Part shown: in pieces, positions 42,091 through 50,631 of the stretch
How the letters are laid out: every line of letters begins with the position of its first letter
Numbering within the stretch: the first letter of the stretch is position 1
Origin: Myxococcota bacterium
Lineage (GTDB): Bacteria; Myxococcota_A; UBA796; UBA9615; JAKLKC01
DNA length: 53,064 nt
Reading direction: 5' to 3'
Assembly: GCA_023150875.1 (NCBI GenBank)
Contig: JAKLKC010000048.1
Coordinates: forward strand, 1-53,064
Program-made: the position numbers and the translations under genes
Notes under the pieces: generated by a model
What the model saw: the letters and a program-made list of their open reading frames with translations, nothing else
Database searches by the model: none
What the model was told of the DNA's origin: nothing

Positions 42091-43701
42091 GTGAAGAAGT
42101 TGCACCGCCCGCCACTCAACCCTGGGCGATCCGTCGCCCTCCTCGCCGGCATGGCGGCACTGTGGACCGGGGGTCCCGCGGCGGCGGCGACCTTCACCGT
42201 CGATACCACCGCTGACGCCCACGACGACCTCCCAGGGGATGGGGTGTGCGCCGATGCCCTCGGGGACTGCACGCTGCGGGCGGCGGTGGACGAGGCCAAC
42301 GCCCTGGCCGGACCCGACGTCGTCGACATCCCCGCGGGGACCTACGTCCTCACCACCGACTGGGCCGACGGTCTCGGCGACGCCACATACGACAGCTTGG
42401 AGGTGACCAGCGACATCACGTTCTACGGTGCGGGCATGGGCCTGACGGTGGTGAGCGGCAACGGAGAAGGGCCCTGCTTCTCCTTCCTCGGAACGGCGGC
42501 CGATCCCCCGCTCGTCGACATCTACGACATGACGATCACGCGCGGCGGCTCCGAATACTGGCGGCTGGGAGGGAACATCTACAGCACGGACACGTACCTC
42601 CAGCTCCACTCGGTGGAGGTGTCGGAAGGTCACTCCGACAATCCCTGCTGCACCCGCCTTCAGTCGTACGGGGGCGGGATCGCGGCGTTCGGAACGGGCA
42701 CCGTCATCCTCGACTCCTCGTACGTCCACGACAACGTGGCCTACTCCGGCGACGAACACTGGGGGTACGCGGGGTTCGGCGGCGGGATCTACAGCGAGGG
42801 GGACCTCTACGTCGTCGAATCCACCATCGAGGACAACGTCGCGAGGGGCGATGGATGGATCGTGTGGGCGTACGGCGGCGGGATCTTCAACGCCGGCGTC
42901 CTGTACATGAACGACTCGGTGGTGACTGGCAACTGGGCGACCGAGGAGGGCGGAGGGATTTACAACTCCGGTTACGCCTTGGTGGAGAACTCCACGTTCG
43001 ACCGCAACCGGGCCGACGATGGAGCCATCCTGATCGAGTGGCGCGATTGGCCCATCGACGGCGGCGGGATCGTGAACACCGGGACCCTCGACATGTCGAG
43101 CTCCACCGTGAGCCGCAACTTCTCGGGTACGGGCGGCGGTGTGTATCAGGGAGGGACGGGAACTCTGAACCTGGAGAACGTCACCATCTCCAACAACGAG
43201 GCCGACACGGGCGGAGGGCTGGCCGCCGCCAGCGGGACCGTCACCCTGAGCAGCGTCACCATCGCCAGCAACGTCGCCACGGGGGCAGGCGACACCGGTG
43301 GCCTTCACGTGGTCTCCGCGGCGGTGAGCCTGTGGAACTCCCTCCTGGGCAGGAACAACAGCTACCCCAACGACCCCGACTGCTCCGGCACTGTCACCTC
43401 CTTCGGGAACAACCTGGTATCGGTGTCCGAGGTCGGGGGAGTCCCCAAGTGCGTAGGGCTGCTCGCCTCGGACCTGCGGGGGACGGACGCGGTGCCCATC
43501 AACCCTCGCATCCGCCCCCTCGGAAGTTACGGCGGCACCACCGAGACCCGCAAGCTGCTGCAAGGGAGCCGGGCGGTGGACGCGGGGAACGACGCCCTGT
43601 GTCCCCCCGACGACCAGCGCGGTCGTTCCCGCCCCTTCGACGCCAACGGTGACGGCGTGGCGACATGCGATATCGGGAGCTTCGAGATCTCCCCGCACTG
43701 A
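42091..43701 (+). CDS. Exported right-handed beta-helix protein with CSLREA-type N-terminus
   Basis: A 536-residue protein. The signal peptide ends near PAAAA. It is followed by a CSLREA-like segment (FTVDTTADAHDD...GDCTLRAAVDEANA), the signature of secreted polymorphic-outer-membrane-protein-like proteins. Residues 80-480 hold parallel beta-helix rungs with repeated GGGI, NSTFDRN and NVTISNN motifs. The end (GRSRPFDANGDGVATCDIGSFE) matches the usual C-terminus of this group. It is probably a surface or secreted adhesin or polysaccharide-binding protein. The start is GTG 42091 with GGAGC five bases upstream. Confidence 0.9.
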   Translation: MKKLHRPPLNPGRSVALLAGMAALWTGGPAAAATFTVDTTADAHDDLPGDGVCADALGDCTLRAAVDEANALAGPDVVDIPAGTYVLTTDWADGLGDATYDSLEVTSDITFYGAGMGLTVVSGNGEGPCFSFLGTAADPPLVDIYDMTITRGGSEYWRLGGNIYSTDTYLQLHSVEVSEGHSDNPCCTRLQSYGGGIAAFGTGTVILDSSYVHDNVAYSGDEHWGYAGFGGGIYSEGDLYVVESTIEDNVARGDGWIVWAYGGGIFNAGVLYMNDSVVTGNWATEEGGGIYNSGYALVENSTFDRNRADDGAILIEWRDWPIDGGGIVNTGTLDMSSSTVSRNFSGTGGGVYQGGTGTLNLENVTISNNEADTGGGLAAASGTVTLSSVTIASNVATGAGDTGGLHVVSAAVSLWNSLLGRNNSYPNDPDCSGTVTSFGNNLVSVSEVGGVPKCVGLLASDLRGTDAVPINPRIRPLGSYGGTTETRKLLQGSRAVDAGNDALCPPDDQRGRSRPFDANGDGVATCDIGSFEISPH

Positions 43702-43842
43702 CCCCGCCTGCCCGTGTGATCGAGAGTAGAAGCCTGTCCCCCGGAGGCTGCCGCGGGGAGGCCCGGGGGCCCGCCCCGGCGCCGCCGGTCGTGTGTCATG
43801 GACGCGCGGCCCCGCCCCACGGCGAGGGCCCCCGGAGGTCCC

Positions 43843-44289
43843 ATGGAGGCGTTCCCCGGCTCCTGCCTGTGCGGCGCAGTCCGGTTCGAGGTCGATCCGC
43901 CGACCCTGTGGTGCGCCCACTGCCACTGCTCCATGTGTCGGCGGGCCCACGGGGCGCCTTACGTGACCTTCGTGGGGGTGGACGCCTCGCGGTTCCGCCT
44001 CGTTGCCGGCCAGGACCGCCTCGTGCGCTACGCCTCGTCCGCGGGCGCGACCCGGAGCTTCTGCGGCGCGTGCGGGAGCACCCTGCTCTTCGAGGGGGAG
44101 CGGTGGGCCGGCGAGGTCCACGTCGCCCGCGCCGCGATCCCCGGCCCCATCGACCGCGAGCCCGAGGCCCACGCCTGGTACAGCGACCGGGCCCCCTGGG
44201 TCCACGTCGCGGACGGCCTTCCCCTGCGCGGCGGCCCGTCGGGCACCGAGCCCCTGGGCCCGGGCGGCGAGCCCCTCCCGGGCCCCTGA
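43843..44289 (+). CDS. GFA-family zinc-binding protein (CENP-V/GFA fold)
   Basis: A 148-residue protein with the GFA cysteine pattern: SCLCGAVRFEV (C8, C10), HCHCSMCRRAHG (C27, C29, C32) and the later SFCGACGSTLLF. The fold is that of glutathione-dependent formaldehyde-activating enzyme, but most members have no proven activity. It is cytosolic with no signal peptide. ATG 43843 is preceded by GGAGG at good spacing; an in-frame ATG at 43798 adds 15 residues without support. Confidence 0.9.
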   Translation: MEAFPGSCLCGAVRFEVDPPTLWCAHCHCSMCRRAHGAPYVTFVGVDASRFRLVAGQDRLVRYASSAGATRSFCGACGSTLLFEGERWAGEVHVARAAIPGPIDREPEAHAWYSDRAPWVHVADGLPLRGGPSGTEPLGPGGEPLPGP

Positions 44290-44507
44290 CCGCCCCGCGC
44301 CCGGGGCCGGGCGGCGTCCGTCCCTACCCCCCGGGTGGGGGACCGGAATCCAGTGGACGGACCGCGATCCCCCATGCAAACTGTGGCTCCGGGTGGTCAG
44401 GCGCAGTCAGGCGTTGCTCCCCGCCGCGCCGAGCGCCGCGGGCGGAGCCTCCGACCGGCCCACGGAGTGCTACCATGCTCGCGATCCGTCCCTGATCCGC
44501 CCGCGCC

Positions 44508-45836
44508 CTGGTCCGCTTCGCCCTGGCCGCGGCCCTCGTCCCCCTCCTCGCCGTCCCCGCCGACGCCACCGACTGCTCCTGCAACGTGTTCCCCGATGGC
44601 GTCACGGTCCGCAACGATGATGGCGGACAGGCGCTCATCATCACCGCCACCGGGTACCAGGGCCTCGGGGTCACGTCGGACCAGTACGGCATCACCGGCT
44701 ACACCACCGGGACGTCGATGATCGGGGTGCGGGGCTGGGCCACCAACGGCTACGGCGTCCACGGGCAGACGGACTCGACGCTGGCTGCCTCCACCGGCGT
44801 CTCCGGGCTGGCGTCCGCGACTTCCGGGGCCGTCCGGGGGGTGGCGGGCTCGTCGCTGTCCACGTCGGGGATCGGGGTGTACGGCCTCAACACCGCCACC
44901 TCGGGGTACACGTTCGGGGTCTCCGGCGGGGTGAGCTCCCCCGACGGCACGGGGGTCGCGGGGCTGAACAGCGCGACGACGGGAGGAGGCGCTGGAGTGC
45001 GCGGCACCACTTCGTCGACGAGCGGGTATGGCGTCTACGCCGAAGGCGTCGCCAGCACCGGCACCCACTACGGCGTGTACTCGAAGGTGACTTCCAACCA
45101 GGCGTACGCCATCTACGGGCGGAACAACGGCACGACCGGGACCTCGCCCGCGATCTACGGGACGAGTCCCAGCACCGGGGCCAAGGTGACCCAGGGGTAC
45201 GCCTCCGCCACCACCGGGTCCACCTACGCGGTGTACGGATCGGCGAAGTCCACTTCGGGGACCGGGATCTACGGCACGGCGACGGCGACGGCGACGAGCG
45301 GCACCACCTACGGAGCGCAGGGGGTTTCCTCCTCGACGTCGGGGCGAGGGGTCTACGGCAACGCCTCGGCCAGCAGCGGCACCACCTACGGCGTGTGCGG
45401 CAAGGCGACGTCGGCGACGGGGTACGGTGTCTACAGCGAGGGCAACTTCGCCGTCACCGGCTCGAAGAGCGCCGTGGTGGACAGCAGCTACGGCCCCACC
45501 GAGGTGTACAGCGAGGAGGCCACCGAGGTGTGGTTCACCGAGTACGGCGGCGGGCAGCTCGATGAGGGCCGGACCTGGATCGACCTCGACCCCGATTTCC
45601 TGGAGCTGGTGACCATCGACCAGGACAACCCCCTGCGGGTCTTCGTGCAGCTCGAGGGGGACGCCCGGGGCGTGTACGTGGAGCCGGGGCTCGACGGCTT
45701 CGAGGTGGTCGAACTGGCGGGGGGCCGCAGCAACGCCCGCTTCTCGTTCCGGGCGATGGCGCACCGGGCCGGGTACGAGGACCGGAGGCTCCGCCGCGTC
45801 GACGTGGAGTTGGGGAACGGGAGTCGGCACCCGTAG
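44508..45836 (+). CDS. Exported glycine-rich repeat protein with tail-fibre-like VYG/VSG repeats
   Basis: About 442 residues if read from CTG 44508. A plausible signal peptide (LVRFALAAALVPLLAVPADA) leads into repeats of 20-25 residues centred on GVYG, GVSG and GIYG with Ser/Thr linkers. The last 110 residues form a distinct domain (SYGPTEVYSEEATEVWF, RTWIDLDPDFLELV, LRVFVQLEGDARGVYVE). The architecture resembles secreted repeat proteins with tail-spike-like beta folds. The in-frame ATG at 44475 is cut off from the signal peptide by TGA 44493-44495, so the start is unresolved. The first internal ATG (44586) would lose the signal peptide. Confidence 0.75.
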   Translation: MVRFALAAALVPLLAVPADATDCSCNVFPDGVTVRNDDGGQALIITATGYQGLGVTSDQYGITGYTTGTSMIGVRGWATNGYGVHGQTDSTLAASTGVSGLASATSGAVRGVAGSSLSTSGIGVYGLNTATSGYTFGVSGGVSSPDGTGVAGLNSATTGGGAGVRGTTSSTSGYGVYAEGVASTGTHYGVYSKVTSNQAYAIYGRNNGTTGTSPAIYGTSPSTGAKVTQGYASATTGSTYAVYGSAKSTSGTGIYGTATATATSGTTYGAQGVSSSTSGRGVYGNASASSGTTYGVCGKATSATGYGVYSEGNFAVTGSKSAVVDSSYGPTEVYSEEATEVWFTEYGGGQLDEGRTWIDLDPDFLELVTIDQDNPLRVFVQLEGDARGVYVEPGLDGFEVVELAGGRSNARFSFRAMAHRAGYEDRRLRRVDVELGNGSRHP

Positions 45837-45941
45837 GGAGCCGTCCGCGGGGCCACATCTCCCCCCGCCCGCCACATCTCCCACCCTCCCCGCCCCCGTG
45901 CCCGCCCCCTGCGGCGTCCCCGCGAAGACCGGGACCCAGCC

Positions 45942-47567
45942 TCAGAACCTCTGGCTCAGCCCCCCCGTCACCCGGAGCAAAGGCCCCGCGGTGCCGTAGC
46001 CGCCGCCCCCCTGGACCGCCAGGGCCAGGGTGCGGGTGAAGAAGACGTCCACCCCCAGGGATCCCAGGGCAGACACGGCGTAGGGCACGAAGACGTCGGC
46101 GTCGATCTCGGCGAAGGGGCGCACCGGGCCCGACAGCCGGAAGTCGGCCCGGAGCCCGACGGCGACCTCGTAGAGGTGGGGGTCCACCCACTCGCGGTAG
46201 TAGAAGTACTCCCCCCGGGTCCGCCGCAGCACCCCCACCGCGACGCTGAGGCCGAGGTGGTGGGTGAAGGGCAGGTGGACGCCCACGGCGACGCCGACGT
46301 GGTCGAGCTCCCCCGCCCGCCCGTAGGCCGCCCCCAGCCGCACCGCGCCCCGGCCGGGCCCGACGGTGTTGCGGCCGGTGCCGTCCACGGGGGCCCGGGT
46401 GTCGAAGCGCCGCGCCTCGGGGATGTACCAGAGCTGCCGGAACCGCAGCACCACCCCCCTCGCCTTGGGCTCCCGGGACTCCATCAGGTCCGTCAGGTCC
46501 TCGTCGTAGGTGGTGGGGATCCCGGTGGCGTCCCTCGCCTTGGCCTTCCCCCCGAGGCCCCGCAGCTCCGCGGGCGGGAGGTCCCGGTGCACCACGTCCT
46601 CCCCGTCCTTGGCGTCCCGGTCCACGTACTCCGGCAGCAGCAGGCGCAGGGTGCGGAAGCGCGCGTTCGCCGCCCACTCCGACAGGGCGTCCTTCACGTC
46701 GTCGGGGGCGTCCCGCCGCGCGAACGCGCCCCGCAGCTCCGCCAACATGTAGGCGGGGTCCTCGGTGCGCTCGAACCAGGCCGCCACCTCGACCCCCTCG
46801 GCCCCCCGCACGTCGATGGTCTTCCGCCACGGCTTGACGTAGTTCGGGTGCTCGACGGTGACGCGGTGGACCCCCGGCATCACCGGCACCTTGAGCGGCG
46901 CCGGCCCGACCCTCACGCCGTTCACGTACACGACGGCGCCCCTCTCGCCCCCGATCCCCTCCTCCTGCTCGACGGTGGCGACCGAGAGGTCCGCCATGCG
47001 CTGGTGGTGGAGGATGCGGACCTGGTCCCAGAAGACCTGCCGCACCGACGACGGGATCACGTCCTCGGGGGTCTCCTGGTCCACCAGCGAGGCGATGGCG
47101 ATCCGGATCGTCGTCTCGTACGCCGGATCCCCCGCGAGGTACTGCGCCGCCCCCAAACCCGCGTAGATCCTGAAGATCAGCCGGTTCTCCACCGTGTACG
47201 GGTAGGCGTCCAGGGCCGCCCGCGCGCCGGTGAACGCCGCCGCCGCCGCCCCCGCCGCCCTCTTGTCCGTCAGGTACTGCTCCCCCGCCTCCACCCTCTT
47301 CCGGATCAGCGCCAGGGTCTCGGCCTGCCCGGACCGATCCGGGAGGTGCTCGTACAGCACCTCGTCCAGGGCCATCACCCGGGAGTCCCCGAAGCGGGGA
47401 TCCTTCCGGGCGTGGTACAGCTCCTCGGGGCAGCCCGTCTCGTCGGGGCAGACCAGCACCGTGGCGATGGCCCGCTCCTGGGCGGCGGCCGGGACCGCGA
47501 AGAGGGAGGCGACGAGGACGGCCCCGAGGGGCAGGGCGCCGAGGGAGGGAAGCTTCCAGCGTGCCAT
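45942..47567 (-). CDS. PEGA-domain protein with C-terminal outer-membrane beta-barrel
   Basis: A 541-residue protein with a signal peptide (ending near AVPAAAQ), a helical N-terminal region (TPR-like, about 40-190), and a PEGA-type beta domain (AVVYVNGVRVGPAPLKVPVMPGVHRVTVEHPNY without its usual name-giving residues) at about 205-260. From about 400 onward there are alternating beta strands (VRLGAAYGRAGELDHVGVAVGV, YEVAVGLRADFRL, LALAVQGGGGYG), ending in the aromatic residue of GGLSQRF as outer-membrane barrels do. It is probably an outer-membrane or surface protein. The gene is convergent with the repeat-protein gene across 105 bases with no clear terminator. Confidence 0.88.
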   Translation of the reverse strand: MARWKLPSLGALPLGAVLVASLFAVPAAAQERAIATVLVCPDETGCPEELYHARKDPRFGDSRVMALDEVLYEHLPDRSGQAETLALIRKRVEAGEQYLTDKRAAGAAAAAFTGARAALDAYPYTVENRLIFRIYAGLGAAQYLAGDPAYETTIRIAIASLVDQETPEDVIPSSVRQVFWDQVRILHHQRMADLSVATVEQEEGIGGERGAVVYVNGVRVGPAPLKVPVMPGVHRVTVEHPNYVKPWRKTIDVRGAEGVEVAAWFERTEDPAYMLAELRGAFARRDAPDDVKDALSEWAANARFRTLRLLLPEYVDRDAKDGEDVVHRDLPPAELRGLGGKAKARDATGIPTTYDEDLTDLMESREPKARGVVLRFRQLWYIPEARRFDTRAPVDGTGRNTVGPGRGAVRLGAAYGRAGELDHVGVAVGVHLPFTHHLGLSVAVGVLRRTRGEYFYYREWVDPHLYEVAVGLRADFRLSGPVRPFAEIDADVFVPYAVSALGSLGVDVFFTRTLALAVQGGGGYGTAGPLLRVTGGLSQRF

Positions 47568-47656
47568 GGGGGGAGACTACCACGCCGGGCCCCGCCGCGA
47601 GGGGGAGGAGGCGGGGTTCAGGGGCGATTGTCCGAGCGGTCGGTGTTGGCAATCAT

Positions 47657-47916
47657 GAGTTTCACCACGAAGGACACGAGGGGAACGAAGAGGTCAAAGG
47701 GCGAAGCGCCGGATGCCCCCCTCGGGCATCGCGACGCCGAGGGTGATCGGCCCGCCGGCCCTCACGCCCCGGTACCTCACGCCCCGGAGGCGAGCCGGCG
47801 GCGAACCGGCACCGTGCCCGCACACCCGCGGCCCGACCGGCTCTCCTTCCCGACCTGGATCGCCCGCTCGCCGGGACTCATCCTTGGTGTCCTTCGTGCT
47901 CTTCGTGGTGAACTCC
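47657..47916. repeat. Element bounded by inverted copies of the FTTKxTKxTK repeat
   Basis: TTCACCACGAAGGACACGAG at 47661-47680 recurs inverted at 47881-47912 (minus: TTCACCACGAAGAGCACGAA). Between them lie about 180 bases with a tandem CCTCACGCCCCGG pair and no gene. This covers most of the 410-base gap 47568-47978. The arrangement is MITE- or REP-like. Confidence 0.6.
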
Positions 47917-47978
47917 CCCGCGCCTCCTGGTGTCGCGACCACTCGCCCCCGCCGGCCCGCCGAACGCGCGGTCCGTAC

Positions 47979-48374
47979 TCAATGAGCACCCCGACCACCG
48001 AATCGGGCCCTGAACCCCTCCTGCGCCTCGCCGATGATGGGCGAGAGCTGCGCCTCCGCGACGCGAACCACGCCGATGCCCAGCCTCTCCGCCTCGACGA
48101 CCACGGCCTGCGCGGCCAGCTCGGAAGGAACGAAGAGCGTCGTCGGCCACCGCTTCTTGTGGACCTGGCCCTCCTTCAGCAGGCGCTTCGCCTCCAGCGG
48201 AGTCGGCTCCGACTGCGTCGCGGCGAAGGGCATGGAGGCGAGGATGAAGCAGCTCGCCGCGTCCATGAGCGCGAGGAAGTCGATGTCTCCGTCCTTCACC
48301 GTCTGGATGGGCTGGTCGTTCAACTTGAACGCGATCCACGCCTCGCCGACCTTGAACTGACTCGGATGGAGCAC
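47979..48374 (-). CDS. Small cassette protein, function unknown
   Basis: A 131-residue cytosolic protein (HPSQFKVGEAWIAFKLND, GDIDFLALMDAASCFILASM, KRLLKEGQVHKKRWPTTLFV). The middle resembles proteins in which an early Asp-rich loop is followed by a helix containing SEP, but I cannot name the family. The start is GTG 48374 with AAGGA six bases upstream. The gene lies just past an attC-like site, so it is the third cassette of the array. Its own downstream attC is not evident; the repeat element at 47657-47916 follows instead. Confidence 0.7.
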   Translation of the reverse strand: MLHPSQFKVGEAWIAFKLNDQPIQTVKDGDIDFLALMDAASCFILASMPFAATQSEPTPLEAKRLLKEGQVHKKRWPTTLFVPSELAAQAVVVEAERLGIGVVRVAEAQLSPIIGEAQEGFRARFGGRGAH

Positions 48375-48391
48375 GGGCGTTCCTTTCTTGA

Positions 48392-48454
48392 GCCACAACT
48401 GCGGTTCATCGGCAGGCGCCGCACGCGACCGCCCGCTGCGACGGATCGTTGGGC
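48392..48454 (-). other. attC-like recombination site 2
   Basis: Minus-strand reading starts with GCCCAAC (48454-48448, fits RYYYAAC) and ends with GTTGTGGC (48399-48392, imperfect GTTRRRY). The interior arms (TCGCAGCGGGC and GCGCCTGCCGA) pair imperfectly with bulged bases. It lies between the nucleotidyltransferase gene and the 131-residue gene. Confidence 0.5.
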
Positions 48455-48480
48455 GAGCCGCCAGGGTGAGCCGCCAGACG

Positions 48481-49068
48481 TCATGTTGCCCCGCTGTGCT
48501 CTTGCCTGGCACGGGCCAGCAGAACGTGGACGTCGAGCAACGGCGCCCACCGGTCGAGATAGTCCTGGTCCAGCGCCATTCCCTGGATCTTCAGCACTCC
48601 GAGGATGTCGCTCCACTGTCGATCTGACATCTCGTCGCCCAGCTTGTACCAGATCAGTTTGTGGAGCAGCGTATCCTCTGGACTTGCGAAGCGGATGGTC
48701 ACCTGCCCGCCCGGCATGTCGAGCTGCTCCGTCCGAGCTCGCTCCATCTCACCCCGTGACCACGAGTCTCCCTTCTGAATGAAGACGTCGGCTTTGAACA
48801 TGGTATCGAGGTGAATCACGTTGAATGAGGCGCGACGCTTTATGGCGTCGCGGATCATGTCGGCGTCGACATAGAACTCATCACCGAGCGCGCTGGTGAT
48901 GGCATCGACCTGGGAGAGCTGGACCGCGGCGACGAGGTCGACGTCCTGTGTAGCACGGGGGATCCCGTAGACCGAGCTGGCAAGTGATCCGCCCACCAGA
49001 TAGCGAATCCCGAGGGCGTCAAAGGCGCGCGCAAGCTTCGCCACGACAATGACCGGCTCGGAGAGCAT
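48481..49068 (-). CDS. Nucleotidyltransferase (AbiEii/DUF6036-like), cassette gene
   Basis: A 195-residue protein with the core motif YLVGGS-LASSVYGIPRATQD42-VD44-LV, the GS...DxD active site of minimal nucleotidyltransferases. Later motifs are VDADMIRDAIKRRASFNVIH, FASPEDTLLHKLIWYKLGDEMSDRQW and DILGVLKIQG, typical of the DUF6036/AbiEii group. These proteins often act as toxins or resistance factors in type IV-like modules. ATG 49068 overlaps the stop of the upstream 86-residue gene (TGATG), so both are translated together. It sits in the second integron cassette. Confidence 0.88.
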   Translation of the reverse strand: MLSEPVIVVAKLARAFDALGIRYLVGGSLASSVYGIPRATQDVDLVAAVQLSQVDAITSALGDEFYVDADMIRDAIKRRASFNVIHLDTMFKADVFIQKGDSWSRGEMERARTEQLDMPGGQVTIRFASPEDTLLHKLIWYKLGDEMSDRQWSDILGVLKIQGMALDQDYLDRWAPLLDVHVLLARARQEHSGAT

Positions 49069-49328
49069 CAGTACCCTTCTATTCGGACGTCCCAGCCGAA
49101 GGCACGTACCATCAGGTCGGGCTCGATCCACCGGGAGGCGACCCGGAGCGCCTGCTCGCGAGCATCCGCGTTGGGATGTCGGCGGCGGACATCCAGAAGC
49201 GCGAGTTCCTGCACGGCCCGGGTGAGTGCGCGGACGCGCTCGAGCTTCTGCATCACCGACATCTTGCGGTAGCCTTCCACCAGCAGGGCCTCAATCTTGG
49301 GGTGCGTGTCGTTCGGCTGGGTGCTCAT
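49068..49328 (-). CDS. Small partner protein of the nucleotidyltransferase
   Basis: An 86-residue helical protein (VEGYRKMSVMQKLERVRALT, VQELALLDVRRRHPNAD, VASRWIEPDLMVRAFGWDV). Its one-base overlap with the nucleotidyltransferase gene suggests a fixed functional pair, by analogy an antitoxin or cofactor. No HTH is obvious. I have not identified a named family. ATG 49328 follows a 400-base region with no intact gene. Confidence 0.8.
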   Translation of the reverse strand: MSTQPNDTHPKIEALLVEGYRKMSVMQKLERVRALTRAVQELALLDVRRRHPNADAREQALRVASRWIEPDLMVRAFGWDVRIEGY

Positions 49329-49559
49329 GCGCTCAGTCTACCACACTCAAGGCCACGTTTCGCCCCGCCACCGACCGCCGGACCGGACGACCTCGACTCA
49401 CCCCCGCCACCTCCGGGACCACGCCTCACGCTCCCGAGCCCGCTCCTTCGCTGGCCTCGGGCCTCGCCGCTGCGGCCGCCTCGCGCTCCTGCTGCACCCA
49501 GCTCCTCTTGCCCTTCCTGCGCGGATCTCCAGACCGAGGGGGATGATCCTGCCTGTCGG

Positions 49560-49672
49560 CGTCCACCTGGGTGAAAGGCATAGAGTAGCTCGACCGCATG
49601 CGCCAGGGGCGCGAGGTCGAAGGGGGCCGCGACGTCCAGGTCGACGTTCAGAAAGGCGCCCTGGGTCGGCCC
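49560..49672 (-). pseudogene. Start-less gene fragment inside the cassette leader
   Basis: The minus strand encodes GAFLNVDLDVAAPFDLAPLA followed by HAVELLYAFHPGGR, a convincing protein-like stretch that begins right after an in-frame TAG and has no start codon. Neighbouring frames upstream (KRSPVGADPG) could join it after a frameshift. It explains part of the otherwise gene-free 49329-49838 region; nothing else is evident there except the attC-like site. Confidence 0.35.
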
Positions 49673-49735
49673 CTACAGGCGATCGCTTGAACGACATGGA
49701 CGAACCGTCGGCTTGTTCGGAATCCGATAGCTGGT

Positions 49736-49796
49736 GCCCAACGTTCGCGCCCAGCGGCCGGACGAAGCCCGGTCCGCCGAAGCGCGTTCCTAGGCT
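49736..49796 (-). other. attC-like recombination site 1
   Basis: Minus-strand reading ends in GTTGGGC (49742-49736), an exact GTTRRRY core. The 5' end is GCCTAGGAAC, a degenerate RYYYAAC. The arms pair as CGGAC/GTCCG and GCGG/CCG(A) with an unpaired C, the extrahelical-base pattern of attC. It lies 43 bases beyond the stop of the nuclease gene. Confidence 0.6.
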
Positions 49797-49838
49797 CGCT
49801 CGACTTGCCGAGACACCCAACCTCCCGCGCTCCGGCGC

Positions 49839-50585
49839 TCAATTCGCAGAGGAGCCCGGGCAGCACGGCAGGCACGCCTCTGGCGGTGATGCGCAGAGCA
49901 GCCAGCCGTTGGCTTGTCGATGCAGCGCTAGCTCGAGAGCATGGAGTCCGCCTGTGCCTGTGGCGTTAGCCTTCAGGAAGTCCCTCGCATACCGAGTGAC
50001 ACGAGGAGCTACCAGCCAGCCGACGGGCGCCTTCGTCTCATCGACCTGGGGAGCTTCCCCGCGTGCGCCTTCGAGTGCTGAACTCAACTCGCGCGCTCGT
50101 TGCTCGATGTCGGACCGGTCGGCGGCCACCAGACTTCGTTCGGCGCCGGACCGAGTGACAGAGCGCGACCCGGCCTCGAATGCGAGGAGATACGAGGCGG
50201 TTGTCTCCCACTCCCGCATCGCCGCGTCAAAGCTCCCCCGTCCATCGCGAAGGCGGCGAACAAAGTCAAGCGTGCGCTCGCGACGCTCGGTGACGTATCG
50301 GACGAGCTGCCTGGCCGCGTCGCGTCGCGCGATGTCCTTCTTGAGTTCGAAGAGGTGCAAGCGGCCGTCCGGGTCGACCGCCAACACGTCTGCCTGCTTC
50401 TGAAGTTGTCGCGCTCGCATGAGGAACGTAAGCTCTCGACCCGCGACTGCCGGGAGGTGCAGGACAAGAGCAGTTTCCAGCATCTCCTCCCGAGGAGCAT
50501 TTGCGAGATCCAGTGAATCGTGCGTCGGGGCGAACTCGCTCATGCTACGTCCGAGCAAGTCCAATCTCATGGCTTTGCGGTTCAT
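49839..50585 (-). CDS. PD-(D/E)XK nuclease-like protein (DUF91/NucS-like), cassette gene
   Basis: A 248-residue protein. The nuclease core is visible as AD66-VLAVDPDGRLHLFE80-LK82-KD, followed by a helix DAARQLVRYVTERRERTLD, the arrangement of endonuclease NucS/DUF91. The first 50 residues (REEMLETALVLHLPAV) fit the N-terminal helix of that group. It probably binds or cuts DNA; it may serve repair or defence. ATG 50585 has GGGAGG six bases upstream. It is the first cassette after the attI-like core at 50632. Confidence 0.8.
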   Translation of the reverse strand: MNRKAMRLDLLGRSMSEFAPTHDSLDLANAPREEMLETALVLHLPAVAGRELTFLMRARQLQKQADVLAVDPDGRLHLFELKKDIARRDAARQLVRYVTERRERTLDFVRRLRDGRGSFDAAMREWETTASYLLAFEAGSRSVTRSGAERSLVAADRSDIEQRARELSSALEGARGEAPQVDETKAPVGWLVAPRVTRYARDFLKANATGTGGLHALELALHRQANGWLLCASPPEACLPCCPGSSAN

Positions 50586-50631
50586 CGTCCAACCTCCCAT
50601 CATCCGGCCACCACCACACCTGGCCCTCTTG

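Noticed and set aside
44493-44495. TGA read as selenocysteine in the repeat-protein leader
   Set aside because: It would fall at residue 7 before the signal peptide, no SECIS-like hairpin follows, and a leader position makes no functional sense.
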